Assembly (NCBI RefSeq): GCF_002911665.1
Contig: NZ_MTBP01000001.1
Coordinates: forward strand, 806,001-870,000
Source: Actinomadura rubteroloni
Lineage (GTDB): Bacteria > Actinomycetota > Actinomycetes > Streptosporangiales > Streptosporangiaceae
Direction: 5' to 3'
Length of the DNA: 64,000 nt
A program made the position numbers and the translations under genes. The notes below the pieces were generated by a model. The model made no database searches and was not told where the DNA came from. It saw nothing but the letters and a program-made list of their open reading frames with translations. Positions 55,745-64,000 of the stretch are shown piece after piece (within the stretch, counting starts at the first letter, position 1; the number at the start of each line of letters is the position of its first letter).

Positions 55745-58700
55745 GTGGACGGCGCCGAGCGTGGCACGGCGGTCGAGACGGATGTCGCGATCATTGGCAT
55801 GGCCGGGCGGTTTCCCGGAGCGGACGACCTGGACTCCTTCTGGCGGCTGCTGAGCGAGGGCCGCGAGGGGATCAGCCGGTTCGGCCGGGACGAGCTGGCG
55901 GCGGCCGGAGTGCCCGCCCGCCTGCTGGACGACCCCGCCTACGTGGCGGCGCACGGCGTGATCCCCGACGTGGACCTGTTCGACACGGGCTACTTCGAGT
56001 TCACCCCGGCGGAGGCGCGGATCACCGACCCGCAGCACCGCGTCCTGCTGACCACCGCGCACGCCGCGCTCGAACACGCCGGCTACGACCCCGCGCGCCA
56101 CGACGGGCTGATCGGCGTCTACGCCGGCGCGGCGATCAACACCTACCTCCAGCAGCAGGTGCTCCCCGCGGTCGACCAGACGGCCACGAGCGACCACTTC
56201 GCCGTCATGGTGGGCAACGACAAGGACTTCCTGGCCACGCGGCTCGCCTACAAACTCGACCTCCGCGGGCCCGCCTACACCGTCCAGACGGCGTGCTCGA
56301 CGTCGCTGGTCGCGATCCACCTGGCGTGCCAGGGGCTGATCAACGGCGAGTGCGACGTGGCGCTCGCGGGCGGCGTCACCGTCAAGTTCCCGCAGACCAA
56401 GGGCTACCTGTACGAAGAGGGCGCGATCCTGTCGCCGGACGGGCGCGTCCGGACGTTCGACGCCGACGCCGGCGGGACCGTGCTCGGCAACGGCGTCGGG
56501 GTGCTCGTCCTCAAGCCGCTGCGCGACGCCCTCGCCGACCGGGACACGATCCACGCCGTCATCAAGGGCACGGCCACCAACAACGACGGCGCGGGGAAGG
56601 TCAGCTTCGCCGCGCCGGGGGCCGCCGGGCAGGCGGCCGTCGTCCGCGAGGCGCACCTGGTGTCCGGCGTCGACCCCCGGTCGATCGGCCACGTCGAGGC
56701 GCACGGCACCGCCACCCGGCTCGGCGACCCCGTGGAGGTCTCGGCGCTCACCCGGGCGTTCCGCGAGGCGACGGGCGACACCGGGTTCTGCGCGATCGGC
56801 TCGGTCAAGTCCAACGTCGGGCACCTCGACGCGGCGGCGGGCGTCGCGGGCGTGATCAAGACCGTCCTGATGATGCGGCACCGCACGCTGGTGCCGACGG
56901 TGAACTTCGCGACGGCCAACCCCGCCATCGACTTCCCGGCGAGCCCGTTCACTGTCAGCACCCGGACCGCGCCGTGGACGGCCCCCGGCCCCCTGCGCGG
57001 CGGAGTCAGCTCGTTCGGCATCGGCGGGACCAACGCGCACGCCGTCCTGGAGGAGGCGCCCGCCGCCGGGGTCGCCGCGCCGTCGCGTCCCGCGCAGGTC
57101 CTGGTGGTGTCGGCGCGGACCCCGTCGGCGCTCGGCACCGCCGCCCGGCTGCTCGCCGACCACCTCGACGGCGACGACGGCGCGGCGCTCGCGGACGTCG
57201 CCCACACCCTCGCCGTCGGACGGCGCGTCCACGAGTACCGGATCGCCGTCGCCGGGACCGGCCGGGCCGACCTGGCCGCCGCCCTGCGCTCGGCGCCGGT
57301 CCCCGGCGCTCCGGCGGGCGGCGGCGTGTCGTTCGTCTTCGCCGAGCACGTCGCCGGGGCGGCCGAACTCGCCGCCGAGTGGGGCGCCGCCGAACCGGCG
57401 TTCGCGGAGCATTACGCCGCCGCGCTGGCGGCGGCGGACCGTCCGGAGGAAGAGGCGGCGTCGTTCGCCGTGCAGTACGCGCTGGGCAAGCTCTGGCTGG
57501 GCTGGGGCCTGCGGCCGGTCGCGATCCACGGCGACGGCCCGGCCGCAGGAGCCGCCGTGCTCGGCGTCCTCGACCTCGCCGACGCCGCCCGCCACACGGG
57601 ACCGCCGCCCCCGGACCGCGCGCTGCGCGGCGCGGACGCCGAGGTGCGGGGCGTCGCGCTGAGCGTGGCGGACGGCCCCTGGGGAGCCGTCGCGCGGGCC
57701 TGGCAGGCGGGCGCCGAGATCGACTGGACGGCCTGGTTCGCCGGTGAGGCGCGCGGCCGGGTGCCGCTGCCCACCTACCCCTTCGAGGGACGCCGCTGCT
57801 GGATGGACGTCCCCGCGGACGCCCCGGCCGGGCCGGGGCCGCACCCGATGCTCGCGGAGAACGTGTCCACGCTGGAGTCCTTCGCCTACCGCAGCGCGTG
57901 GTCGGGGACCGAGTTCTACCTGGCGGACCACCGGGTCGGCGGGGAGCCGGTCATGCCGGCCGCCGCGTTCCTCGAACTCGCCCGCGCGGCGGGCGAACTG
58001 GCGACCGGCGGTCCGGTGCGGCTGCACGACGTCTCGTTCGACCGGCTGATGTCCTACGCCTCGGGGCCGCGCGCCGCGCGGGTGTCGCTGCGGCGCGAGC
58101 CCGGCACGGCCGCGTTCGAGATCACCGACGACGGCACGGTCTACGCCTCGGGATCGGTGAGCCCGCTCGACCACGGGACCGTCCGGCCCGTCCCGGAACC
58201 GGCCGGACCGGACGCCGAGACCGTCTCCCACGAGCGCTGCTACGCGCTGCTGCGCGAGCACGACCTCGACTACGGCGCGCGGATGCGGGCCCTCGCCGAG
58301 GTCGCGCTCGGCGCCGACGAGGCGTGGGGGACGCTGCGGCTCCCCGACGGAGCCGCCCTGGACGGCGCCGTGCTGAACCCCGCGCTGCTGGACGGGGCGC
58401 TGCACGCGCTCGTCGTCCTGCTCGCCCGGACCTACGGCGGCGGGGCGCGCGGGTTCCTGCCGCTGGCCCTGGAGGAACTGACGGTTCTCGCGCCCGTCAC
58501 CGGACCGTGCCGCGTGCACGTCACGGTCGATCAGCGCGGTGACCGCTCCGTCCGCGCCGACCTCGTCCTGCTGGACGCCGCCGGGACGGTCCTGGCCCGG
58601 CTGCGCGGGCTCGCCGTCCGCGTGCTGCGCCGCACCGACGCCGCCGACCTGCTGGTCCGCGAGTGGGACGACGCCCCGGCCGTGCCCGCGGCGACTCCCG

Positions 58701-61700
58701 CCGGGCCGGTGCTCGTGATCGCCGCCGACGACCGTGCGAGCGCCCTCGCGGCGGCCCTGCCCGAGGCCGGACGGGCCGCGCCCACCGACGACGGCCCGCT
58801 GACCGGCGTCTCCGCCGTCGTCCTGGACGAGCCCGAACCCGAACTGGTCCTGCACGTCGTGCGGCGGCTGCTGCACGGCCGCCCGTCCGAGCCGGTGCGC
58901 GTGGTGCTGCTGCACCGCCACGACGCGTCGGGGCCGCTGCCGGAACGCGCGGCGCTCGCCGGCCTCGCCCGGACGGTGCGGGCGGAGAACCCGCTGCTCG
59001 CCGTCCAGGCGGTCGGCCTGGCGGCGGGCGTGGACGAGACGGCTGCGCTCCGCGCGGAGCTGGCCGGGGACGGCCGCGACCCGGAGGTCGCGCACACCGC
59101 GTCCGGCCGGCGGGTCCCCCGTTTCGTGCCCGCCCCCGACACCGAACCGGTCGCCGTCCGCGACGGCGGCGTCTACCTGGTCACCGGCGGGGCCGGCGGT
59201 CTCGGCCGCGCCGTCGCGGGCCGGCTGCTGGAGCGCGCCGACGCGCGGGTGGTCCTGGTCGGACGCGCCGCGACGGCGTCCGGCCTGGACGAGCGCGTGA
59301 CGTACCGGAGCGCCGACGTCGCCGACCCGGCGGCGCTCACCGCGCTGCTGGCGGACGTCCGGCGGGAGTTCGGGCCGGTCAACGGCGTCGTCCACGCGGC
59401 GGGCGTGCTGCGCGACGGGTTCGCGATGACCAAGTCCGACGCGGACGTCGCGGCCGTGCTGGCGCCGAAGGTGTCGGGCGTCCGGGCGCTGCACGCCGCG
59501 ACCGCCGACGACCCGCTCGACTTCTTCGTGGCGTTCTCCTCGATCGCCGCGCACATCGGAAGCGTCGGCCAGGCCGACTACGCCTACGCGAACGCCTTCC
59601 TCGAAGCGTTCGCCGAACGGGTCCCGGGGCTGACGGCCGTCGCCTGGCCGATGTGGGCGGACGGCGGGATGCGCCAGACCGCCGACGCGGCGGCCGAGAT
59701 CGCCGCGCGCACCGGCTTCGGCGTCCTGCCGACCGGCGTCGGCCTGGACCTGTTCGAGCGGGTGCTGGGCCGTCCCGGCGCGGTGGTGGCCGCGTACGGC
59801 GACACCGAGCGGATCGCAGCGGCGCTCGGCCGTCCCGCGCCCGCCGCGCCCGCACCGTCCGCCGCCGCGCCCGCCGACGCGGGCACGCGCCCGGAGGCGC
59901 TGCGGATGCTGCGGCTGCTGATCGCCGGGGAGACCGGGCTGGACCCGGACGAACTCGGCGAGGACGACACCTTCGACCGGCACGGCATCGACTCCCTGAT
60001 GATCACCAAGCTCAACCGGGAGCTGGAGCGCCGGTTCGGCGACCTGTCCAAGACCCTCTTCTTCGAGTACCCGACGCTCGGCGAACTCGCCGACCACTTC
60101 GCGGGCGAGCACGGGGCGGCGATCAGCGCGCCCGTCCCGGCGGCCCCCCGGCCCCCGAGCCCGGAGGTCGACGACTCGGCCATCGCGATCATCGGCGTGG
60201 CGGGCCGCTACCCGATGGCCGACGACCTGGACGAGTTCTGGACCAACCTCACCGAGGGCCGCGACTGCGTGACCGAGATCCCGGCCGACCGGTGGGACGC
60301 CACGCGCTGGTACGACCCCGATCCCGCGTCGCCCGGACGCGCGCACACCCGCTGGGGCGGCTTCCTGCGCGACGTCGACCGCTTCGACCCGCTGTTCTTC
60401 GGCATCTCCCCGCGCCAGGCCGAGCTGATGGACCCGCAGGAGCGGCTGTTCCTCCAGACCGCCTGGCACGTGGTGGAGGACGCCGGGTACCGGCGGTCCG
60501 CGCTGGCCGGCCGCCCGGTCGGCGTCTACGTCGGCGTCATGTACGGCGAGTACCAGTTCCACGGGGCCGTGGACGTGCTGCGCGGCGGACGTCCCCTCAC
60601 CGGCTCGTCCTTCGCGACGATCGCCAACCGGGTCTCCTACGTCCTCAACCTCACCGGGCCGAGCCTGGCGCTGGACACCATGTGCTCGTCGTCGCTCACC
60701 GCGATCCACCTGGCCTGCGAGAGCCTGCGGCGCGGCGAGACGGAGATGGCGATCGCGGGCGGCGTCAACGTCTCGATCCACCCGTACAAGTACGCCTTCC
60801 TGAGCCAGGGCAGGTTCGTGTCGTCCGACGGCCGCTGCCGCGCGTTCGGGGCGGACGGCGACGGCTACGTGCCCGGCGAGGGCGTCGGCGCGGTCCTGCT
60901 GAAGCCCTACGCGCAGGCGCTGGCCGACGGGGACCAGATCCACGGGCTGATCCTCGGCAGCGCCATCAACCACGGCGCCCGGACCAACGGCTTCTCCGTG
61001 CCGAGCCCGCGCGCCCAGCAGCGCGCCGTGAGCGCCGCGATGGAGCGCGCCGGGGTGGCCCCGGCGGAGATTGGCTACATCGAGGCGCACGGCACGGGCA
61101 CGTCCCTCGGCGACCCGATCGAGGTGACCGGCCTGACCGGCGCGTACGCGGGGGACGCCGCCGCGCCCGGACGCTGGCCCGTCGGCTCGGTGAAGTCCAA
61201 CATCGGGCACCTGGAGTCCGCCGCCGGGATCGCCGGACTGACCAAGGTCCTCCTCCAGTTCCGGCACCGCACGCTCGTGCCGTCCCTGCACTCCGCCGAG
61301 CTGAACCCGAACATCGACTTCGCCCGGGCGCCGTTCCGCGTCCAGCGCGAGCTGGAGCCCTGGACGGCCGGGGACGGGCCGCGCAAGGCCGGGCTCAGCT
61401 CCTTCGGCGCGGGCGGCTCGAACGCGCACCTGGTCCTCGCGGAGGCACCCGCCGCCCCGGCCGGGGAACGCGCGGCCGGGCCCGTGCTGTTCGTGCTGTC
61501 GGCGCGCGACGAGGAGCGCCTGCGCGCCTACGCCGAGAATGCCGCGTCCTTCCTGGAGACCGGGCCGACGTCGCTCGCCGACCTGTGCTTCACCCTCCAG
61601 GTCGGCCGCGAACCCATGGACCGGCGGCTGGCGATCCCGGCCGTCACGGCGGACGAGATCGTCGCGGCCCTCCGCCGGTTCGCCGCGACGGGCGAGCGGC

Positions 61701-64000
61701 CGGACGTCACCGCCGCCGGGCCGCTCGGCGACCTCGCGCGCCGGTGGCTGGCCGGCGAGAACGTGGACTGGTCCGCGCTGCACGCCTCCGGTCCCGCGCC
61801 GCGCCGCGTCCGCGCCCCGCTGTACCCGTTCGCGCCCGAGCGCTACTGGATCCCCCTCGATCCCGAGCTGGGGGCGCCCGCTCCGCACCCGCTGGTCGAC
61901 GCGAACGAGTCCACCGTCGCCGGGCTGCGGTTCCGCAAGACGCTCGGCCCGTCCGACCCGCTGTTCCGGGACCACGTGATCGACGGACGGGCGGTGCTGC
62001 CCGGCGCGGCCGTCCTGGAGTTCGTCCGCGCCGCCGCCGCGCTGGCCGAACCCGGCGTGCGGCACGTGCTCCGCTCGGTGGTGTGGGGGACGACGATCGA
62101 GCCCGCGGGCGGCGACCTCGACCTCCACGTCTCCTTCGCCGACGGGTTCTCCTTCGAGGTGCACAGCGGCCCGGACCGGACCGTGCACGCCCGGGGGACC
62201 GTCGCCGCCGCCCCGGCCGACGTCCCCGGCGACCTCGACCTCGACGCCGTCCGCCGCCGGACCGACGTCGTCCGGGACCGCGAAGGCGCGTACGCGGACT
62301 ACCGCGCGGCGGGGTTCGCCTACGGGCCGTCGTTCCAGGTCATCGACGCGATCCGGAGCGGCCGGGACGAGGCGCTGGTGCGGCTGGCCCCGGGCGGACC
62401 GGCCCCTGCCGTCCTCGACGGCGCGCTGCGCGCGTGCCACTGGGCGGGCCGGACCGCGCCGCCCCGCGCCGGGGAACTGGCCGTGCCGTTCAGCCTGGAC
62501 GCGTTCGACGTCCACGGGGACCTCGCGGACGTGAGCCACGCCCACGCCCGCCTCCTCGGCGAGGCCGCGGGCGTGCGCCGCTTCGACGTGTCCCTGTGCG
62601 ACGACACCGGCCGCGTGCTGGCGTCCGTCCGGGACTTCGCGGGCAGGCTGCTCGGCGCCGCCGCCCCCGAGGCGGGCCGGCCGCTCCTCTACGAGCCGTT
62701 CTGGACGGCCGTCCCCGCCCCCGCCGCCGAGGGCGCGCTCCGCCCGCTGGTCCTCATCGGCGGGGACGCCGCGCTGGAGTCCGCCCTCGCCGCGACCGGC
62801 GCGTGGACCCGCGTGACCGCCCTCGGCGCGGACGAGACGCCCGGCCGGCTCGCGGACCTCGGCACGACGGACGGGCTGGATCTCGTCGTCGTCCCCGAAG
62901 AAGCCGCGGACGTTCCGGACGCGACGTTCCGGACGTTGACGGACGTCGTCCTCGCCGCGCGAGCGGTCGCGGGACGGGTCCGGGCGGCGGTGGTCCACGC
63001 GCACGAGGACGGGCGCGAACGACCGGAGCACGCCGCGCTCGCCGGGTTCGCCCGGTCCGCGTCCGTGGTCGCTCCCAGGGTCGAGCTGCTCACGCTGGCG
63101 CTTCCCGCCGGGACGCCGCCCGGCGGGACCGCCGCCGCGCTCGTCGCCGAACTGCGCGCGGGGCCGCGCGCCGCCGGCCTGGAGGTCCGCCGGACCGCGC
63201 GGGGCGACCGGGAGGTGCGCGTGCTGCGCCGGGCCGAGGCCGCGGGCCCGGCCCGGGACCTGCGCGAGAACGGCGTCTACGTGATCACCGGCGGCGGGGG
63301 CGCCCTCGGCCGGACCCTCGCCGAGTACCTGGCCCGCGAGTACCGGGCGCGGCTGGTGCTGGTCGGCCGGTCGGAACCGGACGAGACCGTCGCCCGGTGG
63401 CACGCCCGGCTCGCCGATCTCGGCGCGCAGGTGCTCGCCCCGCGCGCCGACGTGACGGACGCCGACCGGCTCGGGGCCGCCCTGGCCGAGGCCCGCGACC
63501 GCTTCGGCGAACTCCACGGCGTCTTCCACCTGGCCGGGACCGCCGACGACGGGACCCTCGCCGACGGCGACCGCGAACGGTTCGCCCGGGTGCTGGCCCC
63601 GAAGACCCGGGGCCTGCTCAACCTGGACCGGCTGACCCGGGACGACCCGCTGGACCTGTTCGTCGTGTTCTCCTCCATCGCCTCGGTGATCGGGGACTTC
63701 GGCGCGGCGGCCTACGCCACGGCGAACCGTTTCGCCGACGCCTTCACCGTCCTGCGCGCGTCGCGGGTCGCCCGGGGCGAGCGGCGCGGTCGCGGACTGA
63801 CGCTCGACTGGCCGCTGTGGGCGGCCGGCGGCGTGGACGAACTCGTCGGGGCCGAGGAGCTGGCGGCCTACAGCCGCCGGAGCGGGATGCGTCCGCTCAC
63901 GCCCGAGCAGGGCGTGGCCGCGCTGGAACTCGCGCTGGCGGCGGACGGGCCGTGGCTCGTCCCGGCCTGGGGCGTCCCCGCGCAGGTGGACGCGGCACTG
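55745..64000 (+). CDS. AT-less PKS, KS-relicAT-DH-KR-ACP-KS-DH-KR- (3' end outside window)
   Basis: The frame is open from GTG 55745 to the right edge (2752 residues seen). GGGGAGGG at 55731-55738 supports this start; upstream ATG 55683 is out of frame. KS1 (~12-430) has Cys184 in VQTACSTSL, His320 and His360, resembling KSs that follow NRPS modules. Residues ~520-640 are a shrunken AT relic with IHGDGPAAG where GHSxGE should be. DH has His729 and Asp883/His887. KR (~1140-1320) has Tyr1279. ACP has Ser1417. KS2 (~1455-1880) has Cys1647 in DTMCSSSL and His1782, trans-AT-style, with no AT. DH2 has His2077 and Asp2225, with Arg2229 at the usual Gln/His position. KR2 has TGGGGALG near 2515 and its Tyr near 2657. 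It extends the peptide-bearing chain by at least two reduced units. Confidence 0.92.
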   Translation, partial: MDGAERGTAVETDVAIIGMAGRFPGADDLDSFWRLLSEGREGISRFGRDELAAAGVPARLLDDPAYVAAHGVIPDVDLFDTGYFEFTPAEARITDPQHRVLLTTAHAALEHAGYDPARHDGLIGVYAGAAINTYLQQQVLPAVDQTATSDHFAVMVGNDKDFLATRLAYKLDLRGPAYTVQTACSTSLVAIHLACQGLINGECDVALAGGVTVKFPQTKGYLYEEGAILSPDGRVRTFDADAGGTVLGNGVGVLVLKPLRDALADRDTIHAVIKGTATNNDGAGKVSFAAPGAAGQAAVVREAHLVSGVDPRSIGHVEAHGTATRLGDPVEVSALTRAFREATGDTGFCAIGSVKSNVGHLDAAAGVAGVIKTVLMMRHRTLVPTVNFATANPAIDFPASPFTVSTRTAPWTAPGPLRGGVSSFGIGGTNAHAVLEEAPAAGVAAPSRPAQVLVVSARTPSALGTAARLLADHLDGDDGAALADVAHTLAVGRRVHEYRIAVAGTGRADLAAALRSAPVPGAPAGGGVSFVFAEHVAGAAELAAEWGAAEPAFAEHYAAALAAADRPEEEAASFAVQYALGKLWLGWGLRPVAIHGDGPAAGAAVLGVLDLADAARHTGPPPPDRALRGADAEVRGVALSVADGPWGAVARAWQAGAEIDWTAWFAGEARGRVPLPTYPFEGRRCWMDVPADAPAGPGPHPMLAENVSTLESFAYRSAWSGTEFYLADHRVGGEPVMPAAAFLELARAAGELATGGPVRLHDVSFDRLMSYASGPRAARVSLRREPGTAAFEITDDGTVYASGSVSPLDHGTVRPVPEPAGPDAETVSHERCYALLREHDLDYGARMRALAEVALGADEAWGTLRLPDGAALDGAVLNPALLDGALHALVVLLARTYGGGARGFLPLALEELTVLAPVTGPCRVHVTVDQRGDRSVRADLVLLDAAGTVLARLRGLAVRVLRRTDAADLLVREWDDAPAVPAATPAGPVLVIAADDRASALAAALPEAGRAAPTDDGPLTGVSAVVLDEPEPELVLHVVRRLLHGRPSEPVRVVLLHRHDASGPLPERAALAGLARTVRAENPLLAVQAVGLAAGVDETAALRAELAGDGRDPEVAHTASGRRVPRFVPAPDTEPVAVRDGGVYLVTGGAGGLGRAVAGRLLERADARVVLVGRAATASGLDERVTYRSADVADPAALTALLADVRREFGPVNGVVHAAGVLRDGFAMTKSDADVAAVLAPKVSGVRALHAATADDPLDFFVAFSSIAAHIGSVGQADYAYANAFLEAFAERVPGLTAVAWPMWADGGMRQTADAAAEIAARTGFGVLPTGVGLDLFERVLGRPGAVVAAYGDTERIAAALGRPAPAAPAPSAAAPADAGTRPEALRMLRLLIAGETGLDPDELGEDDTFDRHGIDSLMITKLNRELERRFGDLSKTLFFEYPTLGELADHFAGEHGAAISAPVPAAPRPPSPEVDDSAIAIIGVAGRYPMADDLDEFWTNLTEGRDCVTEIPADRWDATRWYDPDPASPGRAHTRWGGFLRDVDRFDPLFFGISPRQAELMDPQERLFLQTAWHVVEDAGYRRSALAGRPVGVYVGVMYGEYQFHGAVDVLRGGRPLTGSSFATIANRVSYVLNLTGPSLALDTMCSSSLTAIHLACESLRRGETEMAIAGGVNVSIHPYKYAFLSQGRFVSSDGRCRAFGADGDGYVPGEGVGAVLLKPYAQALADGDQIHGLILGSAINHGARTNGFSVPSPRAQQRAVSAAMERAGVAPAEIGYIEAHGTGTSLGDPIEVTGLTGAYAGDAAAPGRWPVGSVKSNIGHLESAAGIAGLTKVLLQFRHRTLVPSLHSAELNPNIDFARAPFRVQRELEPWTAGDGPRKAGLSSFGAGGSNAHLVLAEAPAAPAGERAAGPVLFVLSARDEERLRAYAENAASFLETGPTSLADLCFTLQVGREPMDRRLAIPAVTADEIVAALRRFAATGERPDVTAAGPLGDLARRWLAGENVDWSALHASGPAPRRVRAPLYPFAPERYWIPLDPELGAPAPHPLVDANESTVAGLRFRKTLGPSDPLFRDHVIDGRAVLPGAAVLEFVRAAAALAEPGVRHVLRSVVWGTTIEPAGGDLDLHVSFADGFSFEVHSGPDRTVHARGTVAAAPADVPGDLDLDAVRRRTDVVRDREGAYADYRAAGFAYGPSFQVIDAIRSGRDEALVRLAPGGPAPAVLDGALRACHWAGRTAPPRAGELAVPFSLDAFDVHGDLADVSHAHARLLGEAAGVRRFDVSLCDDTGRVLASVRDFAGRLLGAAAPEAGRPLLYEPFWTAVPAPAAEGALRPLVLIGGDAALESALAATGAWTRVTALGADETPGRLADLGTTDGLDLVVVPEEAADVPDATFRTLTDVVLAARAVAGRVRAAVVHAHEDGRERPEHAALAGFARSASVVAPRVELLTLALPAGTPPGGTAAALVAELRAGPRAAGLEVRRTARGDREVRVLRRAEAAGPARDLRENGVYVITGGGGALGRTLAEYLAREYRARLVLVGRSEPDETVARWHARLADLGAQVLAPRADVTDADRLGAALAEARDRFGELHGVFHLAGTADDGTLADGDRERFARVLAPKTRGLLNLDRLTRDDPLDLFVVFSSIASVIGDFGAAAYATANRFADAFTVLRASRVARGERRGRGLTLDWPLWAAGGVDELVGAEELAAYSRRSGMRPLTPEQGVAALELALAADGPWLVPAWGVPAQVDAAL

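Noticed and set aside
55487..63529. A 2680-codon minus-strand open frame across the last PKS
   Set aside because: An antisense shadow of the same type; the plus frame from 55745 encodes intact KS, DH, KR and ACP motifs through to the right edge.

Overview
The window is very GC-rich (third codon positions almost all G or C), uses many GTG/TTG starts, and carries actinomycete-type genes (LysR/SDR pair, AfsA-like protein, Wadjet system, giant PKS/NRPS genes). It looks like a chromosomal segment of a filamentous actinobacterium, perhaps a Streptosporangiales- or Streptomyces-like organism; the genus cannot be fixed from this sequence alone. Layout. (1) 1-1814: end of a GntR-type regulator, a CynX/NimT-like MFS permease and a small conserved protein. 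(2) 2108-18824: one tightly packed plus-strand operon of eleven genes: HAD hydrolase, a fully reducing type I PKS (KS-AT-DH-ER-KR-ACP), a divergent KASIII, an FAD monooxygenase, 2-oxoacid dehydrogenase E1alpha, E1beta and E2 (no E3), a canonical FabH-like KASIII, a discrete ACP, an AfsA-type hotdog protein and a class III aminotransferase. (3) 18834-21675: ICL/PEP-mutase-like protein, a LysR regulator divergent from an SDR, and a tautomerase; probably unrelated metabolism. (4) 21698-28395: a complete minus-strand Wadjet anti-plasmid operon, jetABCD. (5) 28396-31573: mostly non-coding DNA with a decayed MarR/GbsR-like regulator and strong hairpins, one uncharacterised HEXXH-containing gene, and a long divergent promoter region. 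(6) 31574-64000: a second biosynthetic locus of AT-less (trans-AT-style) PKS modules fused to NRPS modules, a second NRPS, a carrier-protein-type flavin halogenase, an MFS exporter and a further AT-less PKS running off the right edge. How the parts work together (inference). In region 2 the E1/E2 complex could supply an acyl (or glycolyl) group, FabH and the ACP could make a beta-ketoacyl-ACP, the AfsA-like protein could condense it with a triose phosphate, and the HAD enzyme could dephosphorylate the product. The reducing PKS with its adjoining KASIII would supply a reduced acyl chain, and the aminotransferase and monooxygenase would tailor it. In region 6 the order as written is DH-ACP-ACP*-DH-KS-KR-ACP-KS0-PCP-C-A(FkbM-like MT)-PCP, then C-A(Thr)-PCP-C-A(N-MT)-PCP-C*, then KS-relicAT-DH-KR-ACP-KS-DH-KR-. 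This implies a halogenated, methylated polyketide-peptide. No discrete AT, thioesterase or phosphopantetheinyl transferase is visible here, so the cluster must extend to the right or borrow these functions. The points most worth a second look are the degenerate domains of the assembly line, the short FkbM-like methyltransferase inside an adenylation domain, the AfsA/FabH/E1-E2/aminotransferase cassette next to a reducing PKS, and a complete Wadjet operon lying between the two biosynthetic loci.
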